NCBI GenBank assembly: GCA_013042765.1 | Contig: JABDPP010000159.1 | Coordinates: 1-8,136, forward strand | Direction of reading: 5' to 3' | Length of the DNA stretch: 8,136 nt | Origin: Litoreibacter sp. | Lineage (GTDB): Bacteria > Pseudomonadota > Alphaproteobacteria > Rhodobacterales > Rhodobacteraceae | Shown here: positions 1-6,661 of the stretch, piece after piece | How the letters are laid out: each line of letters opens with the position of its first letter | Position numbering within the stretch: position 1 is the first letter of the stretch | The notes under the pieces: generated by a model | What the model was told of the DNA's origin: nothing | What the model saw: the letters and a program-made list of their open reading frames with translations, nothing else | Database searches by the model: none | Program-made: the position numbers and the translations under genes

Positions 1-693
1 ATTGCCACCACCATGAATATCGAAGCTTTCACCCAGCAGTTCATAAGCCATGGCCGAACATTCGATATGCCAGCCGGGCCGCCCCCGGCCCCACGGGCTG
101 TCCCATCCGGGTTGCTCGGGTGTCGACGGCTTCCAAAGCACGAAATCCATCGGGTCTTCCTTAAAGGGGGCCACCTCGACGCGGGCACCTGCGATCATAT
201 CGTCGACGGAACGCCCGGACAGCGCGCCATAGTCGGCGTAGGAGCGAACCTTGAAGAGAACATGCCCCTCGGCGGCATATGCATGGCCCTTGGCGATCAG
301 ATCTTCGGTCATCGCGATCATCTGCGCGATATACTGCGTGGCGCGCGGCATGTGATCGGGCTCGAGCGCGCCGAGCGCCGCCATGTCGTCGAGAAACCAC
401 TGGGTCGTCTCTGCCGTGATCTCGGAGATATCGCGCCCGCTTTCGGCAGCGCGCGTGTTGATCTTGTCGTCCACATCCGTGAAATTGCGTACATAGGTCA
501 CGTGATCGGGGCCGTAGACATGGCGCAGCAGACGGTAGAGCACGTCAAACACCACCACCGGGCGGGCATTGCCCAGATGCGCACGGTCATAGACTGTTGG
601 CCCGCAGACATACATGCGCACGTTCTCCGGGTCCAAAGGCTCGAAAACCTCTTTGCGCCGGGTTTTCGAATTGTTGAGCTTGATTTCGGTCAT
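1..693 (-). CDS. cysS: cysteinyl-tRNA synthetase, N-terminal part (cut by the window edge)
   Basis: Charges tRNA-Cys with cysteine in the cytoplasm; a class I, Zn-dependent aminoacyl-tRNA synthetase. The 231 visible codons contain the family landmarks. These are [18 protein letters not shown] (residues 27-44), with zinc ligand Cys30 and the HIGH-type signature HLGN at 39-42, then NFTDVDDK, then GWHIECSAM with zinc ligand Cys212, then DIHGGG at 225-230. By comparison with E. coli CysRS, the remaining zinc ligands (the His and Glu of the PHHENE motif), KMSKS and the anticodon-binding domain lie beyond position 1. The start at 693 gives [10 protein letters not shown], the usual length ahead of the first motif, and is preceded by GAGGACCG. 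No stop or frameshift is seen. A Cys-rich leader ORF lies 81 bp upstream on the same strand and probably regulates this gene. Identification is firm. Confidence 0.97.
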   Translation of the reverse strand, partial: MTEIKLNNSKTRRKEVFEPLDPENVRMYVCGPTVYDRAHLGNARPVVVFDVLYRLLRHVYGPDHVTYVRNFTDVDDKINTRAAESGRDISEITAETTQWFLDDMAALGALEPDHMPRATQYIAQMIAMTEDLIAKGHAYAAEGHVLFKVRSYADYGALSGRSVDDMIAGARVEVAPFKEDPMDFVLWKPSTPEQPGWDSPWGRGRPGWHIECSAMAYELLGESFDIHGGGN

Positions 694-778
694 CGGTCCT
701 CACGCACCTGTCGCGGCGGGCTTAGCAAGTCTGACATGTGATGGAAACAAAAAGACCGGCCCGCCTGACAGATGTCAG
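694..778 (-). promoter_or_regulatory. putative cysteine-responsive attenuator of cysS
   Basis: Read as cysS mRNA, the leader holds competing pairings. Segment 1, CUGACA (778-773), overlaps the leader-peptide stop codon and is complementary to UGUCAG at 770-765 and again to UGUCAG at 736-731. Segment 2, UGUCAGGCGGGC (770-759), is complementary to GCCCGCCGCGACA (721-709) through 7 bp plus 4 bp around a small internal loop. CGGUCUUU (758-751) can form eight pairs, two of them G-U, with GAGGACCG (701-694), which is the cysS ribosome binding site and spacer. A U-rich run (753-745) follows CGGUC. Proposed switch: with enough Cys-tRNA the 1:2 hairpin forms and CGGUCUUU masks the RBS. A ribosome stalled on the tandem Cys codons covers segment 1, so 2 pairs with 721-709 and the RBS is released. 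The pairings are visible; the mechanism, and whether it acts on translation or transcription, is inference. Confidence 0.55.
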
Positions 779-816
779 TTGGTAATGCAGCAATCGCAGT
801 GGCAAATCTCGGTCAT
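775..816 (-). CDS. Cys-rich leader peptide of cysS
   Basis: A 13-codon ORF encoding MTEICHCDCCITN, then TGA, on the same strand as cysS and ending 81 bp before its start. Four of the 13 residues are Cys (5, 7, 9, 10), all TGC, and two are tandem at 787-792. The reading frame is closed by TAA at 826-828, so ATG at 816 is the only ATG start. A modest Shine-Dalgarno (AGG at 821-823) lies 4 nt upstream. Leader peptides rich in the codon for the amino acid handled by the downstream gene are the classic mark of attenuation (trp, his, leu operons), and polycysteine upstream ORFs that respond to cysteine are known in mycobacteria. I infer that ribosomes stalling here when Cys-tRNA is scarce raise cysS expression. 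The peptide itself probably has no function. Chance is unlikely given how rare Cys is, but translation is unproven. Confidence 0.75.
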   Translation of the reverse strand: MTEICHCDCCITN

Positions 817-939
817 GGGACCTGTTTAGCCTCGATGCTGCGCGCCGCCAAGCCTGTTATGTCGCGGATCACAAATTCGGATTTGACAGCGGCCTCCTTC
901 ACAGGCTCCATCACCACGCAATAACACCGAAGCGGACCC

Positions 940-2112
940 ATGCGACTCTCTCAACGAATATCCAACATCACAGGCGGCGGCTCAGACGGCTGGGACGTCT
1001 TTTATCGCGCCCGCGATATGATCGAGGCTGGAACGCCGGTTATCGAACTGACCATTGGTGAGCACGATATCGGGACGGACCCTTCGGTTCTGGAGGCGAT
1101 GCACAAATCCGCCACGGGCGGGCACACGGGCTACGCGGTGGTGCCCGGAGAAATGGCACTGAGGAAGGCCGTGGCCCGTCGTGTCGAGGCGCGCACCGGC
1201 GTTCCCACAACGGCGGACAACGTACTGATCACACCCGGCGGGCAATCCGCCCTGTTTACCGCCCATCACGCGGCCTGCGACGGGGGCGATACGGCGCTTT
1301 ATTGCGATCCCTATTATGCCACCTATCCCGGCACGATCCGGGCCGTTGGCGCAAACCCCAAACCAATCGTGACACGGCCTGAGGACAATTTTCAGCCAAC
1401 CGCAGGGCAGATCGGCGCCGAAGCCGAGGGCGCCCGGTCGCTCCTGATCAACTCCCCCAACAATCCGACCGGGGTGGTTTATGGCCCGGAGACAATGGCC
1501 GCGATCTCGAACGCCTGCATCTCCCACGGCCTGTGGCTGATCTCCGACGAGGTTTACGACACGCAGGTCTGGGAGGGCGATCATATCTCGCCCCGCGCCC
1601 TGCCCGGCATGGCGGACCGGACGCTGGTGGTGGGGTCGATGTCGAAAAGCCACGCCATGACCGGCAGCCGCGTGGGTTGGCTCGTTGGACCGAAAGAAGT
1701 GATTGCCGCAGCCATCGATCTGGCCACCCACATGACCTACGGCGTGCCCGGCTATATCCAGGATGCGGCACTGTTCGCTCTGAACGCAGGACAAGACCTG
1801 GAGACGAAGATCTCGGCCCCGTTCCAACGGCGCAGGCTGCTGGCCGAGCAGGTTCTCGAAGGCCAGAATGTGGTGCGTCCAATCCGCAGCTCCGGCGCGA
1901 TGTATCTGATGCTCGATATCCGCGCCACGGGGCTCAGCGGAGAGGAGTTCGCCACATGTCTGCTCGAGCGCCATCACATCGCAGTCATGCCCGGGGAGAG
2001 TTTCGGGCGTGCCGCGTCTGGCCATATCCGTGTGGCCATGACGGTCGAGGATAGTGTTTTTGAAGATGCGCTGAAGAAGCTCGTCGAGCTCGCCCGGGAA
2101 TTCGCCGCCTGA
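940..2112 (+). CDS. class I PLP-dependent aminotransferase, AruH-like
   Basis: A 390-residue fold-type I aminotransferase. Visible motifs are SPNNPTG with PLP-contacting Asn175, SDEVYD with Asp203 (pyridine nitrogen) and Tyr206, SMSKSHAMTGSRVGW with the Schiff-base Lys236 and phosphate-binding Arg244, and GHIRVAM with Arg364, the expected alpha-carboxylate clamp. From memory, several stretches (an N-terminal WDxxYRA, GEHxSPxxLPGMADRT, SKSHAMTG, the C-terminal GHIR) closely match Pseudomonas arginine:pyruvate transaminase AruH, so a basic or other amino-acid substrate with pyruvate as acceptor is plausible but not shown. The usual Trp after TG in the lysine motif is Ser243 here. The start at 940 fits the family N-terminus; the Shine-Dalgarno is weak (GAAGCGG). 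It is followed 288 bp later by a co-oriented MttB-family gene, which may be functionally linked. Class is certain, substrate is not. Confidence 0.9.
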   Translation: MRLSQRISNITGGGSDGWDVFYRARDMIEAGTPVIELTIGEHDIGTDPSVLEAMHKSATGGHTGYAVVPGEMALRKAVARRVEARTGVPTTADNVLITPGGQSALFTAHHAACDGGDTALYCDPYYATYPGTIRAVGANPKPIVTRPEDNFQPTAGQIGAEAEGARSLLINSPNNPTGVVYGPETMAAISNACISHGLWLISDEVYDTQVWEGDHISPRALPGMADRTLVVGSMSKSHAMTGSRVGWLVGPKEVIAAAIDLATHMTYGVPGYIQDAALFALNAGQDLETKISAPFQRRRLLAEQVLEGQNVVRPIRSSGAMYLMLDIRATGLSGEEFATCLLERHHIAVMPGESFGRAASGHIRVAMTVEDSVFEDALKKLVELAREFAA

Positions 2113-2185
2113 TCCCCGCATACGATTTGCTCTTGAGGACCTGAGCTGTCCGCCCTCGCTGACAGCCAGCCTACGGCTGCTCTCT

Positions 2186-2217
2186 ATGCCGCAAACAGGC
2201 AGAAATGCCGCAAACAG
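2186..2217 (+). repeat. 13-bp direct repeat with a third partial copy
   Basis: ATGCCGCAAACAG occurs at 2186-2198 and again at 2205-2217, a 19-bp period close to two helical turns. The core GCAAACAGG of the first copy reappears at 2284-2292. All copies lie on the same strand between the aminotransferase and the MttB-family gene. They could be tandem binding sites for a regulator of the downstream gene, or the remnant of a dispersed intergenic repeat. Nothing in the window separates these. Confidence 0.4.
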
Positions 2218-2267
2218 AACAGACCTGCCCAATGAATTTTCACGACGATGAGGGCAGGAGGACGCGT

Positions 2268-2360
2268 ATGCAGCGACATGTCTGCAAACAGGTACTGATC
2301 GAGCGCACCATTGGCGCCACCCGCGGACGCGCCGCGCGCGGTGGTCCATTGGACAGGTGA
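2268..2360 (+). CDS. possible 30-residue small ORF upstream of the MttB-family gene
   Basis: ATG at 2268 follows AGGAGG (2256-2261) with a 6-nt spacer, the strongest Shine-Dalgarno noticed in the window. The ORF runs 30 codons to TGA at 2358-2360. The product begins MQRHVCKQVLIERTIG and continues with an Arg/Gly/Ala-rich tail. It has no membrane segment and no family I recognise. An in-frame ATG at 2232 would add 12 residues but has no ribosome binding site. It lies in a different frame from the MttB-family gene and ends 40 bp before it, so it could be a small protein, an upstream ORF affecting that gene, or chance in GC-rich DNA. No conservation evidence is available here. Confidence 0.33.
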   Translation: MQRHVCKQVLIERTIGATRGRAARGGPLDR

Positions 2361-2400
2361 ACCGCCACGCCTCCAGGTTTCCCTGTTTGAAAGTCCAGCC

Positions 2401-3975
2401 ATGAACAAGATCACGAATCCCTCTCCCAGACGCTCCGCCAGAACCGGCGGGCGCGCGGCGCGCCATGCGATGCGCGCGGCGCCTCTGTCCGACGATAAAC
2501 GTCCTATTCGCCCGGGAATGGAGGGTGGATACTTCAAGCCCCTCAGCGACGCGGATATTGCCCGGATCCATGCCTCTGCCCTGCGTGCGCTCGAGGAGAT
2601 CGGGCTGGCCGATGCGCCCGAAAGCGGCATCGAGATTCTCACGGGCGCCGGTGCCATTCTGGGCGATGACGGCCGCATCCGGTTTCCGCCTGCGCTTGTC
2701 GAAGACATGCTGGCCAAGGCCGCCAAGTCAATCACACTAAACGGGCGCGATCCGCGTTACGACCTCGATCTGTCAGGCAACAAAGTGCATTACGGCACTG
2801 CCGGGGCCGCGGTTCATCTGGTCGACCCACAGGGGCGCGAATACCGTGATAGCACCGTTCAGGACCTGCATGACGCAGCCAAAATCGTTCAGGCCCTCGA
2901 CAATATCCATTTCGTCCAACGCCCCATGGTCTGCCGCGACATCACTGACAATTACGAGATGGACTTGAACACGATCTATGCCTGCGTCACCGGCACCCAC
3001 AAACATGTCGGCACCTCCTTCACAGATCCCGAGTATGTCGCCGGTGCGTTTGAATTGCTGCACATGATCGCGGGCAGCGAGGAGGCCTGGCGCGCGCGCC
3101 CCTTCGTCTCCAACACCAACTGTTTCGTGGTCCCGCCGATGAAATTCGCGACCGAAAGCTGCCGGGTCATGGAAGAGTGCATTCGCGGCGGCATGCCGAT
3201 CCTGTTGCTCTCTGCCGGCATGGCGGGGGCCACGGCGCCCTCAACCATCGCAGGCGCCATCGTGCAGGCCGTCTCCGAATGTCTGGCTGGCCTCGTTTAC
3301 GTGAATGCAATCGCCCCGGGGCATCCGGCTGTCTTCGGGACATGGCCCTTCGGGCTCGATTTGAGGACCGGCGCCATGTCGATCGGCTCCGGCGAACAGG
3401 CGCTTCTGACGGCCGGCTGCGCACAGATGCATAACTTCTACGGCGTGCCGGGCGGCGCCGCTGGCGGCGGGTCCGATTCCAAGCTGCCCGACATGCAGGC
3501 CGGCTGGGAACAGATGTGCTCGAACGTAACAGCGGGCCTGTCAGGACTGAACATGGTCTATGAGGCGGCCGGAATGCATGCCTCGCTGCTGGGTTTCTGC
3601 CACGAGTCCCTGATCCTGGGCGACGATCTGGTCGGTCAGGCCATGCGCTGCGTGCGCGGCATCGAGGTGACCGATGACAGTTGCGCGGTCGAGGAGATGC
3701 GCGAGGTCTGCCTCGGTAAGGATGGACTGCCCGGCACCGGGCATTACCTCGGCACACAGCAAACCCTCAGCCTGATGGAAAGCAACCATGTCTATCCTAC
3801 GCTGGGGGACAGAACCTCACCGAAGGAATGGGTCGAGAACGGCCGCCCAGACCTGATCGAGAAGGCAACGGCAAAGAAAGAGAGCATTCTCTCGGCCCCC
3901 TCCCCGGCGGCCCTGTCACCGCAGATCGATCAGGAAATCCGAAAGGCCTTCAACATCCACCTGCCACCGCAATGA
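2401..3975 (+). CDS. MttB-family (trimethylamine methyltransferase-like) protein, non-pyrrolysine type
   Basis: A 524-residue member of the MttB superfamily (COG5598). In methanogens MttB moves a methyl group from trimethylamine to a corrinoid protein and contains pyrrolysine. Members without pyrrolysine, such as glycine betaine, carnitine and proline betaine methyltransferases, demethylate quaternary amines. Here the frame has no internal TAG, so it is the second type. The long central TIM-barrel region includes VSNTNCFVVPPMKF, the Gly/Ala-rich segment FYGVPGGAAGGGSDSK (346-361) and a downstream MHASLLGFCHESLILGDD. The start at 2401 keeps the conserved-looking basic N-terminus (RRSARTGGRAARH); an in-frame GTG at 2311 would add 30 residues that look non-coding. 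GAAAG lies about 7 nt upstream as a weak RBS. No corrinoid protein or corrinoid:folate methyltransferase is nearby, so partner and substrate are unknown. Family assignment is firm, function is not. Confidence 0.88.
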   Translation: MNKITNPSPRRSARTGGRAARHAMRAAPLSDDKRPIRPGMEGGYFKPLSDADIARIHASALRALEEIGLADAPESGIEILTGAGAILGDDGRIRFPPALVEDMLAKAAKSITLNGRDPRYDLDLSGNKVHYGTAGAAVHLVDPQGREYRDSTVQDLHDAAKIVQALDNIHFVQRPMVCRDITDNYEMDLNTIYACVTGTHKHVGTSFTDPEYVAGAFELLHMIAGSEEAWRARPFVSNTNCFVVPPMKFATESCRVMEECIRGGMPILLLSAGMAGATAPSTIAGAIVQAVSECLAGLVYVNAIAPGHPAVFGTWPFGLDLRTGAMSIGSGEQALLTAGCAQMHNFYGVPGGAAGGGSDSKLPDMQAGWEQMCSNVTAGLSGLNMVYEAAGMHASLLGFCHESLILGDDLVGQAMRCVRGIEVTDDSCAVEEMREVCLGKDGLPGTGHYLGTQQTLSLMESNHVYPTLGDRTSPKEWVENGRPDLIEKATAKKESILSAPSPAALSPQIDQEIRKAFNIHLPPQ

Positions 3976-3997
3976 ACCGTCTCTGGGCCGCTTCTGG

Positions 3998-4642
3998 TCA
4001 GGTTCGTTTCAATCCGGCGGCTTCTCGTGCGAGGAGTTCAATCGCATCCCAGTCGCCGGCTTTGACCAAATCGGAAGGCGCGACCCAACTGCCACCGGCG
4101 CAGACCACGTTGGTCAGCGACAGGTAATCTGCGACATTGGCAGGGCTGATCCCGCCCGTCGGGCAGAAATCGATCTGCGGGATCGGGGCGCCAATGGATT
4201 TCAGTGCAGGCGCGCCGCCTGAGGCCTCCGCCGGGAAGAACTTCAGCATCGAATAGCCACGTTCCAACAGGCGCATCGCCTCGGTCGCCGTGGCCGCACC
4301 GGGCAAAAGCGGAAGCTCGGCATCCTCGCAGGCGTCGAGCAATCGGTCCGTCGCGCCCGGAGACACGCCAAACCGCGCACCGGCCCGTTTCGCCGCCACG
4401 ACATCCTCGGGTGTGAGCAGGGTCCCTGCCCCGACAACACCGCCCTCGACCCTGGCCATTTCCGCAATCGCCTCCAATGCCGCCGGTGTGCGCAGTGTGA
4501 CCTCAAGCGCGGGCAGCCCACCATTCACCAGCGCCGTGGCCAGTGGCGCAGCGTCCGCCGCATCGTCGATCACGAGAACCGGAACGATAGGGGCAAGACG
4601 GCAAATCTCGCGGGCTTTCTGACTGGCGCTCTGGGGGGTCAT
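3998..4642 (-). CDS. eda: KDPG aldolase (2-keto-3-deoxy-6-phosphogluconate aldolase)
   Basis: Splits 2-keto-3-deoxy-6-phosphogluconate into pyruvate and glyceraldehyde 3-phosphate, the last step specific to the Entner-Doudoroff pathway; a cytoplasmic class I (Schiff-base) aldolase, usually trimeric. The 214 residues match the usual length. Motifs are PVLVIDD, GLPALEVTLRTP with catalytic Glu47, GAGTLLTPEDV, GVSPGATD, MLKFFPAE with Schiff-base Lys134 (Lys133 in E. coli), and CPTGGISPANVADYL, which binds phosphate. The start at 4642 is preceded by AGGA (4652-4649) with a suitable spacer. It is the second gene of an edd-eda operon, 54 bp after edd, and converges on the MttB-family gene with only 22 bp between the two stop codons. 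It may also act in decarboxylation of oxaloacetate, as in E. coli. Identification is firm. Confidence 0.97.
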   Translation of the reverse strand: MTPQSASQKAREICRLAPIVPVLVIDDAADAAPLATALVNGGLPALEVTLRTPAALEAIAEMARVEGGVVGAGTLLTPEDVVAAKRAGARFGVSPGATDRLLDACEDAELPLLPGAATATEAMRLLERGYSMLKFFPAEASGGAPALKSIGAPIPQIDFCPTGGISPANVADYLSLTNVVCAGGSWVAPSDLVKAGDWDAIELLAREAAGLKRT

Positions 4643-4696
4643 CGGAAGTCCTTTTCTTCTGTCTTTTTTCTTGCGTGAGGACGAGATCTCAGTGCG

Positions 4697-6502
4697 TCAC
4701 ACCACGACCGCCGCCCCGGAGGTGCTGCCGGAGACGCTGTTGCGGAACACCTCGAAAAGCTCGCGCCCGACGCCGTGGCCGTTTGCGCTCAGATCCGGTT
4801 CTGCTGCCACACGTGCGGCCACATCCTCGGTCAAGACCTCGAGCGATCCGCGCGCGGCGTCGAGTCGGATCAGGTCCCCGTCCTGCAGCTTCCCGATCAG
4901 CCCGCCATTTGCAGCCTCCGGACAGAGGTGAATGGCAGCCGGCACCTTTCCCGACGCCCCGGACATCCGCCCATCTGTGACCAGCGCCACCTTGTGGCCG
5001 CGGTCCTGCAGGACTGACAGAACCGGCGTGAGCCCATGCAGTTCCGGCATCCCATTGGCCTTTGGGCCCTGAAAGCGGACGACGATGATCGTATCCTGAT
5101 CCAGTTCCCCCGCCTTGAAGGCGTCCTTGACCGCCGCCTGGTCGTTGAAGACGCGCGCGGGCGCTTCGATCTGGTGGCGTTCAGGGGCTACTGCAGAGAT
5201 CTTGATAACACCACGTCCGAGGTTGCCGCTCAGCTGCTTCAGGCCGCCAGAGGGCTGGAACGGATCGCTGACCGGGCGCAGGATGCGGTCGTTCTGCGTC
5301 TCTCGCGGCCCCTCTTCCCACGTCACCTTGCCCTCGTGCAGTTTTGGCTCGCTTACATAATCGGCCAGACCATTGCCGATGACCGTCTTGGTGTCAGGAT
5401 GCAAAAGCCCCGCGTCCAGCAACTCGCCAATCATGTAGCCAAGACCGCCTGCTGCATGGAAATGGTTTACATCCGCCAGACCGTTGGGATAAACGCGGGC
5501 CATCAGCGGCGTAGCGTCTGAGACCTCTGAAAGATCCTCAAGATCAAGCTGCACGCCTGCGGCTCGGGCCATGGCAACCATATGAAGGACAAGGTTTGTC
5601 GACCCGCCCGTGGCCATCAACCCCACCAGTCCGTTGACGAAGGTCTTTTCGTCAAGGATATCACAAACCGGGCGATAATCATTGCCAAGCGCGGTGATCT
5701 CAAGCGCGCGTCTCGCACCTTCGGCGGTCAGTGCATCGCGCATATCGGTACCGGGATTGACGAAACTGGCACCGGGCAGATGCAGCCCCATGAATTCCAT
5801 CAGCATCTGGTTCGAATTGGCCGTGCCGTAAAATGTGCACGTGCCCGGCGAATGATAGCTGGCCATCTCCGCCCGCATTAGCTCATCGCGCCCCACCTCA
5901 CCGGTTGCGAATTTCTGGCGCACCTTGGCCTTCTCGTCATTCGGCAGGCCGGAGGGCATCGGACCGGCTGGCAGGAAGATCCCTGGCAGGTATCCGAAGG
6001 TGCCCGCTGCAATTACGAGGCCCGGTACAATCTTGTCACAGACACCCAGATAGATCGCCGCATCAAAGGTATTGTGGCTCAGTGCAACGCCGGCAGACAA
6101 CGCGATCACATCGCGTGAAAACAGCGACAGCTCCATGCCAACCTGACCCTGAGTGACACCGTCGCACATCGCCGGAACGCCGCCCGCGACTTGCGCAGTG
6201 CCCCCGGCCTCTCGTGCAGCGCTTTTTATCAGATCCGGGAACCCGGCAAAGGGCTGGTGGGCAGAGAGCATGTCATTATAGGCGGTGACGATACCGAGGT
6301 TTGGGGCGCGCTCCGCAATCAAGGCGCCCTTGTCGCCCCCCATGGCGGCATAGGCATGGGCCTGATTGCCACAGGTCAGATGCGCGCGGCGCGGCCCGTC
6401 TTCGGCAGCACGACGCATTCGCTCCAGATAGGTCGCGCGGCTCTCGGTCGAACGCTCCTGGATACGCTGTGTTACGCGTGCAATGGTGGTATTGAGCGCC
6501 AT
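4697..6502 (-). CDS. edd: 6-phosphogluconate dehydratase
   Basis: Dehydrates 6-phosphogluconate to 2-keto-3-deoxy-6-phosphogluconate, the first step specific to the Entner-Doudoroff pathway; a cytoplasmic Fe-S enzyme of the IlvD/Edd family. At 601 residues it is essentially the length of E. coli Edd (603). Landmarks are [13 protein letters not shown] (73-85), [10 protein letters not shown] with Cys113, GVCDKIVPG with Cys155, [11 protein letters not shown] with Cys222, [12 protein letters not shown], and the C-terminal [11 protein letters not shown] (508-518). Cys155 and Cys222 are the likely cluster ligands by family position. ATG at 6502 has GGAG about 7 nt upstream. It is the first gene of an edd-eda operon and is divergent from glk, sharing a 159-bp region with a strong palindromic operator. 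The frame is intact. Identification is firm; it is separated from IlvD by the [11 protein letters not shown] motif and by the eda neighbour. Confidence 0.97.
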   Translation of the reverse strand: MALNTTIARVTQRIQERSTESRATYLERMRRAAEDGPRRAHLTCGNQAHAYAAMGGDKGALIAERAPNLGIVTAYNDMLSAHQPFAGFPDLIKSAAREAGGTAQVAGGVPAMCDGVTQGQVGMELSLFSRDVIALSAGVALSHNTFDAAIYLGVCDKIVPGLVIAAGTFGYLPGIFLPAGPMPSGLPNDEKAKVRQKFATGEVGRDELMRAEMASYHSPGTCTFYGTANSNQMLMEFMGLHLPGASFVNPGTDMRDALTAEGARRALEITALGNDYRPVCDILDEKTFVNGLVGLMATGGSTNLVLHMVAMARAAGVQLDLEDLSEVSDATPLMARVYPNGLADVNHFHAAGGLGYMIGELLDAGLLHPDTKTVIGNGLADYVSEPKLHEGKVTWEEGPRETQNDRILRPVSDPFQPSGGLKQLSGNLGRGVIKISAVAPERHQIEAPARVFNDQAAVKDAFKAGELDQDTIIVVRFQGPKANGMPELHGLTPVLSVLQDRGHKVALVTDGRMSGASGKVPAAIHLCPEAANGGLIGKLQDGDLIRLDAARGSLEVLTEDVAARVAAEPDLSANGHGVGRELFEVFRNSVSGSTSGAAVVV

Positions 6503-6538
6503 GGGACTCTCCGTAGGTAGATTTGGCTTGACTTATCA

Positions 6539-6552
6539 TGTTAGCGCTAACA
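6539..6552. promoter_or_regulatory. palindromic LacI/GalR-type operator
   Basis: TGTTAGCGCTAACA is a perfect 14-bp palindrome with a central CG, the layout typical of LacI/GalR-family operators. It lies 36 bp upstream of the edd start and 109 bp upstream of the glk start, placing it in or near the edd-eda promoter. A sugar- or sugar-acid-responsive repressor acting on both divergent units is the simplest reading. The regulator is not encoded in the window. Confidence 0.75.
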
Positions 6553-6590
6553 CACCAACCCTATAAATGCCTTTCCTGGGTTGGTCGGTG
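6551..6590. repeat. inverted repeat in the glk/edd control region
   Basis: ACCAACCC (6554-6561) and GGGTTGGT (6578-6585) are perfect inverted copies, 16 nt apart. CAC (6551-6553) and GTG (6588-6590) extend the stem past a 2-nt bulge. The outer edge overlaps the end of the 14-bp palindrome. The spacer contains TATAAA (6562-6567), which could be a -10 element for glk, although no good -35 lies at the right distance. It could be a second operator or a hairpin; there is no following T-run, so a terminator is unlikely. Confidence 0.45.
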
Positions 6591-6661
6591 GCAGCCACTT
6601 GAGCGGATAACGAAAGCCACCTATCACCGTGAGGCATACGAGAACCCGGACAAAAAGACCA

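Noticed and set aside
883..911. TTGACA (883-888) as a -35 box for the aminotransferase
   Set aside because: The hexamer at 17 bp spacing (CTCCAT) matches a -10 box poorly, so no promoter is called.
835..924. 29-codon plus-strand ORF ending 15 bp before the aminotransferase start
   Set aside because: It has no ribosome binding site and no recognisable composition, and it overlaps the region upstream of the cysS leader on the other strand.
2167..2179. CAGCC-TAC-GGCTG hairpin as a terminator after the aminotransferase
   Set aside because: The stem is only 5 bp and no T-run follows.
2311..2400. Earlier in-frame start for the MttB-family gene
   Set aside because: The start would be GTG with no clear RBS, and the added 30 residues do not look like part of the family; 2401 fits better.
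982..2571. 529-codon minus-strand open frame opposite the aminotransferase
   Set aside because: It is antisense to a gene with intact catalytic motifs. Long antisense frames are common in GC-rich DNA, and its product shows no known motif.
2184..2735. 183-codon minus-strand ORF spanning the gap before the MttB-family gene
   Set aside because: Most of it is antisense to the MttB-family gene, and it has no recognisable domain.
3974..4005. GAACC/GGTTC inverted repeat between the MttB-family gene and eda as a shared terminator
   Set aside because: The 5-bp stem has a 22-nt loop and no T-run. It is not convincing, and no terminator is called in this 22-bp gap.
6629..6661. GTG at 6629 as the glk start
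   Set aside because: It would add 11 mostly basic residues ahead of the usual N-terminus and has no better RBS than ATG at 6662.
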